From Bacteroidota bacterium (GTDB taxonomy: Bacteria; Bacteroidota; Bacteroidia; Flavobacteriales_D; Crocinitomicaceae), in assembly GCA_006226555.1 (NCBI GenBank), contig SBGS01000240.1:1-5086 (forward strand): DNA of 5,086 nt, read 5' to 3'. Positions 1-5,086 of this stretch are shown here, in pieces. The position numbers and the translations under genes are program-made. Position 1 is the stretch's first letter. Each line of letters starts with the position of its first letter. The notes below the pieces were generated by a model. That model saw only the letters and a program-made list of their open reading frames with translations, was not told the origin of the DNA and searched no databases.

Positions 1-209
1 AACAATGATATCACAAACCCGATGAGGGAATACACGGTTACGAGTTTCTCCAGCTCTTTTGCATCAGGAAAATAGGTGATTTCCAGAAAAGCGACAAACA
101 GAGTAAAAGCACCAATATAAATGATCTCCTTCCACAATATTCTCAGTGTATCACTTCGGTGAATTGCAAAAATGAGTTTGAACCAGTTCTTTGGGTTGTA
201 TTTTATCAT
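1..209 (-). CDS. Bestrophin-family ion channel, N-terminal part (runs off the left edge)
   Basis: My translation of the minus strand from the ATG at 209-207 gives 69 open codons up to the window edge. The protein begins MIKYNPKNWFKLIFAIHRSD and continues through a hydrophobic stretch (about residues 29-46) and a second one beginning near residue 57 (VYSLIGFVISLL). This opening, with an N-P-x-x-W-F segment, a basic/aromatic amphipathic stretch and a later S-L-I/L-G-F-V-I-S-L-L segment, matches what I know of bacterial bestrophins (UPF0187/YneE family) of Bacteroidota. Such proteins are about 280-300 residues long and form pentameric ion channels in the inner membrane, and characterised bacterial members conduct cations. 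The usual F-R-x-N-x-A-Y-x-R-W-W segment would lie just beyond the edge, so it cannot be checked. The start overlaps the stop of the upstream phosphatase gene in an ATGA arrangement with no Shine-Dalgarno site, which suggests translational coupling. Family call fairly sure; ion selectivity unknown. Confidence 0.82.
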   Translation of the reverse strand, partial: MIKYNPKNWFKLIFAIHRSDTLRILWKEIIYIGAFTLFVAFLEITYFPDAKELEKLVTVYSLIGFVISL

Positions 210-865
210 AATATCAGCTCTGCCAGGTCTTCCATGGTTTCGAAGTGGAAATTTGCCACACTCAATCTTGGATCCGGGTGATGTGTCTTTTCCGGGATGC
301 AGACCACTTCCATTTTTGCAGCCAGTGCTGAAACAATACCGTTAAAAGAGTCTTCGATAACAAGACATTTATGTGGTGATACTCCCAGTTCTTTTGCAGT
401 TGTCAAATAAACTGCAGGGTGTGGTTTTCCAAATTCTTCGTGTTCTGCAGAATGCGTTTTTTCAAAAAGCTCAGCAATTCCTAATGTATTCAGCACCGCA
501 TCGATCAAGACCGCGTAAGAGGATGTCGCGAGACCAATTTTAATTTCTCTCTCCCGCAACTTATGAAGTGTGGTGATCACTCCGGGAAGAGGGGATCCAT
601 TCTCGTGAATGAGCTCTATCATTCGCTGAACTATTCGATGCTCAACTTCCTTTTCCGAATATCCTTCCCAACCACGATGCACATTCCAATATGACACCAC
701 CTCATCTATCCTTAAACCGACTGTTTTTTGAAAGTCGAGACGTGTAATCGGACAACCCACTTGCTGGAAAACCTCCTCCATGGCGATCTTCCAAAGAGGT
801 TCGGAGTCAATAAGCACTCCGTCCATATCAAAAATTACGGCCTGATATCTCGAAAAATCGATCAT
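206..865 (-). CDS. HAD-superfamily sugar-phosphate phosphatase, HxpB/YniC-like
   Basis: This 219-residue protein is a complete haloacid-dehalogenase-type hydrolase of the beta-phosphoglucomutase-like branch with a helical cap. Motif I is FDMDG, with nucleophile Asp13 and acid/base Asp15. The cap spans roughly residues 17-85. Motif II is Thr114 in GLATSS, motif III is Lys147 in GKPHP, and motif IV is Glu171-Asp172 in IEDSFNG. No catalytic residue is missing and the length is normal. The IDSEPLW segment after motif I, GLRIDEVV at 50-57 and HPDPR near 196-200 closely resemble E. coli YniC/HxpB, recalled from memory. That enzyme dephosphorylates hexitol phosphates and 2-deoxyglucose 6-phosphate in the cytoplasm. 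HAD phosphatases are promiscuous, so the substrate here is only inferred; a beta-phosphoglucomutase is less likely given the YniC-like features. The ATG overlaps the stop of the CNNM gene as ATGA, and no Shine-Dalgarno site is visible. Its own stop overlaps the start of the bestrophin gene the same way. Confidence 0.9.
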   Translation of the reverse strand: MIDFSRYQAVIFDMDGVLIDSEPLWKIAMEEVFQQVGCPITRLDFQKTVGLRIDEVVSYWNVHRGWEGYSEKEVEHRIVQRMIELIHENGSPLPGVITTLHKLREREIKIGLATSSYAVLIDAVLNTLGIAELFEKTHSAEHEEFGKPHPAVYLTTAKELGVSPHKCLVIEDSFNGIVSALAAKMEVVCIPEKTHHPDPRLSVANFHFETMEDLAELIL

Positions 866-2112
866 TTAGAAAGATGAATGGTTTCTATACGGTTGTGACT
901 AACCGCTGTGATCTTAAATCGCCATTCACCGATCTCAACTAAAGAATCTGCTTCAGGAATATTTTCGAGGTGGTGAATGATAAATCCTCCGAGGGTTTCA
1001 TATTCTTCACTTTCTTCTAACCCCAATTCATATGTTGCATTGAGGTAATCAATTTCCAGACGCGCAGAGAAATGAAACTCCTCGTCACCAAGCTGCTGTT
1101 CTAACAAGTCCTCAACATCGTGCTCGTCTTCTATTTCTCCAAAGATCTCCTCTATCACATCCTCAATGGTGACAACACCTGCTGTTCCTCCATATTCGTC
1201 AACTACAACCGCGATGTTCCCTGAATTCTTTGTGAAAAGTTCAAGTAGCTGCATTCCTGAAGAAGCTTCCGGTACAAATGCAATAGGAAGCAGAATTTGT
1301 TTAATGGATTCCGGATTTTTAAACATTTCGAAGCTATGGACATAGCCAATGATGTTATCAATGTTATCCCTGTACACCAGAATCTTTGAATAACCCGTTT
1401 GGATAAAGCGCTCTTTCAGCTGGTCAATTGGCTCATCCAGGTCAACTGCCTCCAGTTCAATGCGCGGAACCATACAGTCGCGTGCCTTTACGGAGTCAAA
1501 ATCGAGTGCATTCTGTAAGATCTGTATTTCGTTCCCAAGTTCTTCTTCTTCCTGAATTCGGTTGTTCATGTCCTGAACGTAATCTTCCAGATCAACTTTT
1601 GAAAAAACCTTTTTGGAGTAGTCGTTATCGACTTTCAGAAGCTTGAGCACAGCATTTGAAAACGCCACAATGATCTGAGTTGGCATATACAGCACTCCGT
1701 AGATCAAGATCATTGGAAATGATGCATATTTCAAGAAGATATTCGGATTGATCTGAACGAATGCTTTTGGAAGAAACTCCGCCGTGATAAGCACCACAAG
1801 CGTTGATAATACCGTTTGAAGCAATAAAACCAATGCGTCGTCTGTAATACCCCATGTATTTATTACAGGTTCCAAAATTACTGCTGAGAAAAGACCGAAG
1901 AAAACCAGTGCAATGTTATTTCCCAGCAGGAGCATGGCAATAAACTCTGATTCCTTCTTATAAAAGTAGCCCATGAGCCTACCCGAAAAAGTACCTTTCG
2001 TTCGGTCCAGCTCAACTTTCAATCGGTTGGATGAAATATAGGCGATCTCAAGGCCTGAAAAGAAGGCAGAGAAAACGAGTGAAATGATTATGCCAATTAT
2101 GGGAATTTCCAT
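862..2112 (-). CDS. CNNM/CorC-type hemolysin-family membrane protein with CBS pair
   Basis: The 416-residue protein has the full three-part layout of the CNNM/CorC (HlyC/CorC, TlyC-like) family. An N-terminal CNNM membrane domain (about 1-155) has hydrophobic segments near 4-25, 57-81, 92-117 and 125-150. It carries the family signatures SGLEIA (19-24), LGNN (63-66) and AEFLPKA (111-117). A linker rich in Glu and Gln follows. Next comes a CBS pair: the first repeat begins around the MVPR motif at 214-217, and the second ends in VVDEYGGTAGVVTIEDVIEE (303-322). A CorC/HlyC C-terminal domain covers about 340-414. Family members are inner-membrane proteins linked to Mg2+/Co2+ export or resistance, with nucleotides binding the CBS domains; true hemolysin activity is not implied. 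The related GldE of Bacteroidota gliding loci usually has a longer N-terminus and sits beside gldD, so I do not assign gldE. A strong GGAGGAA site supports this start. The stop overlaps the phosphatase start. Confidence 0.92.
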   Translation of the reverse strand: MEIPIIGIIISLVFSAFFSGLEIAYISSNRLKVELDRTKGTFSGRLMGYFYKKESEFIAMLLLGNNIALVFFGLFSAVILEPVINTWGITDDALVLLLQTVLSTLVVLITAEFLPKAFVQINPNIFLKYASFPMILIYGVLYMPTQIIVAFSNAVLKLLKVDNDYSKKVFSKVDLEDYVQDMNNRIQEEEELGNEIQILQNALDFDSVKARDCMVPRIELEAVDLDEPIDQLKERFIQTGYSKILVYRDNIDNIIGYVHSFEMFKNPESIKQILLPIAFVPEASSGMQLLELFTKNSGNIAVVVDEYGGTAGVVTIEDVIEEIFGEIEDEHDVEDLLEQQLGDEEFHFSARLEIDYLNATYELGLEESEEYETLGGFIIHHLENIPEADSLVEIGEWRFKITAVSHNRIETIHLSK

Positions 2113-2120
2113 TTAGCGTG

Positions 2121-2127
2121 TTCCTCC
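2121..2127 (-). promoter_or_regulatory. Strong Shine-Dalgarno site for the CNNM/CorC gene
   Basis: On the minus strand GGAGGAA lies 8 nt before the ATG at 2112, which is near-ideal anti-SD complementarity and spacing. It is the only well-placed strong site in the window; the other visible starts rely on stop/start contact or AT-rich leaders. It fixes the start of the CNNM gene and suggests independent ribosome loading after the 37-bp gap that follows purD. Confidence 0.7.
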
Positions 2128-2149
2128 GAAAGATAAGAAAAGTATTGAT

Positions 2150-3424
2150 TTAGAGCACATCGTGACCAATATCTCGGCGGAAATATGCTTTATCAAACTG
2201 GATCTTTTCGATCGAATTGTACGACCTATCCAATGCTGAATCCAAATTTTTACCATATGATGTAACCGCAAGCACACGACCTCCTGCACTTGTAACAACC
2301 GGACCGTCAGAAGCCGTTCCTGCATGAAAAACAATGCTATCTGTTACATTACCTAATCCATAGATCTGTTTTCCTTTTTCATAGGCTTCGGGATAACCAC
2401 CTGACACCATCATAACCGTAGCTGCACTTCTTTCGTCGAACTGAACATCTCTTTCCGATAGTGTATTCGTAACAACGCCTTCGAAGAGGTCAAGCAGGTC
2501 TGATTTCAAACGCGGCATAACCACTTCCGTTTCCGGATCTCCCATTCTACAGTTATACTCGATCACAAAAGGCTCATTCTTCACATTGATCAATCCGAAG
2601 AAAATAAACCCTTTGTACGGAATATTATCCTGCTTTAGTCCCTTAACCGTTGGTATGATCACTTGATTTTCAACTTTGTCCAGGAACGTTGGGTTTGCAA
2701 AAGGAACCGGTGAAACAGCTCCCATACCACCTGTGTTCAACCCTTTATCTCCTTCTCCTATGCGCTTGTAATCCTTCGCTTCAGGTAAGATCTTATATGA
2801 GTCACCGTCAGTTATCACAAAACATGATAGCTCGACGCCCTTTAAAAACTCCTCGATGACTACTTTACTGCTGGCATCACCAAACTTGGCATCCATTAAC
2901 ATGGAGCGTAGCTCTTTCTTCGCCTCCTCCTTGCTATCCAGGATCAAAACGCCCTTTCCTGCAGCCAATCCATCTGCCTTTAATACATATGGTGGTTTCA
3001 GCTTATCAATGAAAGCGTATCCCTGCTCGAGGTTATCCTTTGTAAATGTCTCGTATTTTGCTGTTGGAATATTATGGCGCTTCATGAACTCCTTTGCAAA
3101 GTCCTTGCTTCCTTCCATTTGAGCGGCATATTTAGTTGGACCAACAATTCCAACCTTCTTTAAGTCCCCATCTGCCTCGAAGAAATCTACGATTCCTAAA
3201 ACCAATGGCTCTTCAGGCCCAACTACTACCAGGTTAATATCGTTCTCAAGCACAAAGTTCTTTACTGCGCCAAAGTCGTTGATGTTCAGGTTAACATTCT
3301 TTCCTACTTGTCTGGTTCCCGCATTACCCGGAGCAATAAACAACTCCTCAAGCAAAGAACTATTTGACATCTTCCATGCCAGCGCATGCTCTCTCCCTCC
3401 TGAACCCAGTAAAAGAACTCTCAT
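2150..3424 (-). CDS. purD: Phosphoribosylamine--glycine ligase (GAR synthetase)
   Basis: PurD joins 5-phosphoribosylamine and glycine, using ATP, to form glycinamide ribonucleotide. This is the second step of de novo purine synthesis and takes place in the cytoplasm. At 424 residues it has the usual monofunctional bacterial length. The N-terminal domain opens with LLGSGGREHA (5-14), followed by APGNAGT (31-37) and VVGPEEPL (67-74). The ATP-grasp region includes KADGLAAGKGV (149-159), EEFLKGVELS (191-200), GDKGLNTGGMGA (225-236) and the metal-binding EYNCRMGDPETE (289-300). The C-terminal domain holds SGGYP (341-345), HAGT (367-370) and GGRVL (381-385), and ends with the typical FRRDIG (415-420). 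No key residue appears missing and there is no fusion to PurM or PurN. The ATG directly follows the TAA of purQ with zero spacing and no clear Shine-Dalgarno site, so translation probably depends on ribosomes finishing purQ. Confidence 0.98.
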   Translation of the reverse strand: MRVLLLGSGGREHALAWKMSNSSLLEELFIAPGNAGTRQVGKNVNLNINDFGAVKNFVLENDINLVVVGPEEPLVLGIVDFFEADGDLKKVGIVGPTKYAAQMEGSKDFAKEFMKRHNIPTAKYETFTKDNLEQGYAFIDKLKPPYVLKADGLAAGKGVLILDSKEEAKKELRSMLMDAKFGDASSKVVIEEFLKGVELSCFVITDGDSYKILPEAKDYKRIGEGDKGLNTGGMGAVSPVPFANPTFLDKVENQVIIPTVKGLKQDNIPYKGFIFFGLINVKNEPFVIEYNCRMGDPETEVVMPRLKSDLLDLFEGVVTNTLSERDVQFDERSAATVMMVSGGYPEAYEKGKQIYGLGNVTDSIVFHAGTASDGPVVTSAGGRVLAVTSYGKNLDSALDRSYNSIEKIQFDKAYFRRDIGHDVL

Positions 3425-4114
3425 TTACTTACAGTTGTTTAATAAAGACCTGAACATTGCAACACCATCCGTATTCGCTAACTCACCATCAGCTGCTCGT
3501 TCAGGGTGTGGCATCATACCGAACACATTTCTGCCGGCATTACAAATTCCTGCAATATTGTTCAATGAACCATTCGGATTTACTTCACTTGTTGCATTTC
3601 CTTCCTGGTCTACATATCTGAATAAAACCTGTCCGTTATCTTCCAATCGCTTCATGACCTCATCCGAAGCGTAAAATCTCCCTTCTCCGTGCGCAATAGG
3701 AATTTTGTACGTTTTGTTCGGATCAAGCTCTTTTGTCATCGGTGTATTATCCGATGCTGGCTTGAGATATACATTTTTACAGATGAACTTTTGATTGTCA
3801 TTGTGAAGTAGCGCTCCATCCAAAAGTCCTGATTCAGTCAGGATCTGAAATCCATTACACACGCCCAAAACATAACCACCCTTATTTGCGTGTTCGATGA
3901 CACTACCCATAATAGGTGAAAGTTTTGCGATCGCTCCCGATCTCAAATAATCTCCGTAAGAAAATCCTCCTGGCAACACTACAAAGTCAACACCTTTAAG
4001 GTCGGTGTCCTTGTGCCATAAACGTTCTACCTCTTGACCCATCATTGTTTCAAGAACATAGATCATGTCCTCGTCACAGTTCGAACCCGGAAAGGTTACT
4101 ACTCCAAATTTCAT
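3425..4114 (-). CDS. purQ: Phosphoribosylformylglycinamidine synthase, glutaminase subunit PurQ
   Basis: PurQ is the class I glutamine amidotransferase subunit of FGAM synthase. It hydrolyses glutamine and passes ammonia to PurL, usually with PurS as a bridging subunit, in the fourth step of purine synthesis. The 229-residue length is that of the small stand-alone form. The N-terminus MKFGVVTFPGSNCDED is the canonical PurQ start. Other matches are PGGFSYGDYLRSGAIA (48-63), the nucleophile elbow GVCNGFQ with Cys86 (84-90), the segment IPIAHGEGRF (138-147), and MMPHPERA (200-207), where His203 and Glu205 complete the Cys-His-Glu triad. All catalytic residues are present, so an active enzyme is expected. 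Neither purS nor purL is in the window, so they must be encoded elsewhere. The gene abuts purD downstream and lies 41 bp after the membrane-protein gene. A possible promoter -7 element lies just upstream. Confidence 0.97.
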   Translation of the reverse strand: MKFGVVTFPGSNCDEDMIYVLETMMGQEVERLWHKDTDLKGVDFVVLPGGFSYGDYLRSGAIAKLSPIMGSVIEHANKGGYVLGVCNGFQILTESGLLDGALLHNDNQKFICKNVYLKPASDNTPMTKELDPNKTYKIPIAHGEGRFYASDEVMKRLEDNGQVLFRYVDQEGNATSEVNPNGSLNNIAGICNAGRNVFGMMPHPERAADGELANTDGVAMFRSLLNNCK

Positions 4115-4122
4115 TGCTAAAG

Positions 4123-4138
4123 TTTTGCTCCTGCAAAA
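4123..4138 (-). repeat. Small perfect inverted repeat before purQ
   Basis: The minus strand holds TTTTGC, then a 4-nt AGGA loop, then GCAAAA: a perfect 6-bp stem beginning 8 nt upstream of the purQ ATG. The only SD-like bases (AGGA, about 14 nt from the ATG, farther than usual) sit in the loop. The left arm overlaps the possible -7 element. The stem is short and has only two G-C pairs, so it is weak as RNA. It could be a small operator-like palindrome or chance. No T-tract follows, so it is not a typical terminator. Confidence 0.3.
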
Positions 4139-4141
4139 TTA
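4134..4141 (-). promoter_or_regulatory. Possible Bacteroidota-type -7 element upstream of purQ
   Basis: The minus strand reads TAATTTTG, a perfect fit to the TAnnTTTG -7 consensus of Bacteroidota housekeeping promoters, ending 19 nt before the purQ ATG. I see no clear TTTG/TTG -33 element at the usual distance, where the sequence is the end of the membrane-protein gene. If used, transcription would begin about 14-17 nt before purQ and give purQ-purD a promoter separate from the upstream gene. A chance match in an AT-rich 41-bp gap cannot be excluded. Confidence 0.35.
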
Positions 4142-4155
4142 GGATAATCTCGCAG

Positions 4156-5086
4156 CTACAGGAAGTAGGAAAGGAAAAAGTTACTCACACTGGCCAGGAA
4201 AAAGACATAATAAAGCACCGCTGTTTCCTGTCGTAGCTTTTTCTGTCCAAAGCCATAGGGAATCATAAACATCAGCGGGGGTAACAAAAGGGCCGCTGAA
4301 CCGGTGTGCTTGAACATAAAAAAGTCGAGTGCAATAATAGCGATGAAGGCCAGGGTAAGCCACATAGACATGCTTAAGATCTTTCTTAATCGAATAGAGC
4401 CCTGCGTAAGGTTTTTAAGTACCGTTCGAAGACTCAAAGAAACAAACAATAATGATCCGGTAGATAGAGCGATCACAGTAACTTGCCCAACGGATCTGCT
4501 GGATGTCGTCCAGCTTACCTCCGTGTAATTTTGCTTGGTAATCACATAATACGCAACCAGATAAACGTATGGAACAAGAGCTCCCATGGAAAGAACGGCT
4601 GATTCTTTAAAAATAAATGGCCTGAATATCCACATCACTCCGTACAGAAATGGTATAACCAATAGCAATGGAGGGAAAAACGTCGAAGCCAGAGACCAGA
4701 GCAGACTTGCATTGAACATCACTTTTCTGGCATCTTCATTCTGATTCAACCGGAACAAGTTGAACATGCTCAAGACGATTAGGAACTGTGCTATACCGAA
4801 TCCGTTGAGAAAATAAAAGTGTGGAAAGTACGCCGAGGCTGTGCAGTAAAGCAGGACCGGAAGAAAGGTGTTTCGATCAAAAAATGCGTTTCTGTTAAAC
4901 ATGAGGTTGATCAGCACCCCGGAAAACCCCACCATCAATGGTGCCAAAATCATCCCTGTGATCGACTGATCAAAATGATGGACACCCCATAGTCCCAAAT
5001 CTATTTGATCACCCGCTTCCGGGAGATAAGTTCTTGTAAAAAAATTCAGTATTCCATAAAAGGCTACAAGCAGCGGAGCCCCGAGC
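4156..5086 (-). CDS. Polytopic membrane protein, DUF6427-like (5' end beyond the right edge)
   Basis: The reading frame is open to the right edge, giving 309 visible residues ending at TAG 4158-4156. A TTG at 4998-4996 could be taken as a start. However, the 29 codons before it are open and encode a plausible membrane segment (LGAPLLVAFYGILNFFTRTY followed by LPEAGDQID), so the real start very likely lies outside the window. I count about 10-11 hydrophobic segments with short loops, including stretches around SAYFPHFYFLNGFG, a paired segment near LASTFFPPLLLVIPFLYGVMWIFRPF split by a proline-rich turn, and a C-terminal YYVFFLASVSNFFLSYFL. There are no soluble domains, signal motifs or obvious catalytic residues. 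The pattern resembles the uncharacterised DUF6427 family, which I recall from flavobacterial genomes near purD and upp. That assignment is from memory and is moderate. Biochemical function is unknown; a transporter or membrane-assembly role is possible but unsupported. It is the first visible gene of the run leading into purQ and purD. Confidence 0.7.
   Translation of the reverse strand, partial: LGAPLLVAFYGILNFFTRTYLPEAGDQIDLGLWGVHHFDQSITGMILAPLMVGFSGVLINLMFNRNAFFDRNTFLPVLLYCTASAYFPHFYFLNGFGIAQFLIVLSMFNLFRLNQNEDARKVMFNASLLWSLASTFFPPLLLVIPFLYGVMWIFRPFIFKESAVLSMGALVPYVYLVAYYVITKQNYTEVSWTTSSRSVGQVTVIALSTGSLLFVSLSLRTVLKNLTQGSIRLRKILSMSMWLTLAFIAIIALDFFMFKHTGSAALLLPPLMFMIPYGFGQKKLRQETAVLYYVFFLASVSNFFLSYFL

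Noticed and set aside
862..2112. Assignment of the CNNM/CorC gene as gliding-motility gldE
   Set aside because: The domain layout is shared by all hemolysin-family paralogues, the N-terminus is short, and no gldD or other gliding gene is adjacent.
2128..2135. TATCTTTC as a possible -7 promoter element for the CNNM gene
   Set aside because: It differs from TAnnTTTG at the final G and lies directly against the strong SD. Transcription from it would start inside that SD and destroy it, so the RBS reading is preferred.
2113..2334. 73-codon minus-strand frame overlapping the end of purD
   Set aside because: It is an alternate frame inside the conserved C-terminus of PurD, with no recognisable protein features.
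3279..3674. 131-codon open frame on the plus strand across the purQ/purD junction
   Set aside because: It is fully antisense to two well-conserved genes, its translation is low-complexity and Ser/Pro/Phe-rich without any family motif, and no start signal supports it.
4133..4155. CTGC...GCAG pairing as a terminator after the membrane-protein gene
   Set aside because: Only 4 bp pair around a loop of about 17 nt, with no T-tract following. It would not form a credible intrinsic terminator.
4181..4363. 60-codon minus-strand frame inside the membrane-protein gene
   Set aside because: It is an out-of-frame shadow of the membrane protein; the main frame has continuous hydrophobic segments across the same region.

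Overview
The window looks like a chromosomal housekeeping segment from a member of the Bacteroidota, probably Flavobacteriales or a relative. This rests on three things: the bestrophin N-terminus is of the type common in that phylum, the multi-spanning membrane protein resembles the flavobacterial DUF6427 family, and Shine-Dalgarno sites are mostly absent while one TAnnTTTG-type promoter element can be seen. The taxonomic call is inference; no rRNA or other marker gene is present. There are no tRNA or rRNA genes, insertion sequences, CRISPR arrays or phage genes.

All six genes lie on the minus strand, so transcription runs from the right edge to the left. In that order they are: a 5'-truncated polytopic membrane protein (DUF6427-like, 5086 to 4156); purQ (4114-3425); purD (3424-2150); a CNNM/CorC 'hemolysin-family' membrane protein with a CBS pair (2112-862); a HAD sugar-phosphate phosphatase of the HxpB/YniC type (865-206); and the first 69 codons of a bestrophin-family channel (209 to the left edge). 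Coding density is very high. The only gaps are 41 bp before purQ and 37 bp before the CNNM gene. The purQ stop abuts the purD start, and the last two junctions are ATGA stop/start overlaps.

Functionally, purQ and purD supply two steps of de novo purine synthesis. PurD makes glycinamide ribonucleotide, and PurQ supplies ammonia from glutamine to the FGAM synthase complex. The second half is a translationally coupled trio that joins a putative divalent-cation transporter, a small phosphatase and a putative ion channel. Nothing shows that the trio is functionally linked to purine synthesis beyond shared direction and tight packing.

I found no convincing undescribed system. The points most worth a second look are the uncharacterised membrane protein upstream of the purine genes, the small stand-alone PurQ in a phylum where one-chain PurL is common, the overlapping promoter, hairpin and RBS signals before purQ, and the coupled CNNM-HAD-bestrophin cluster.
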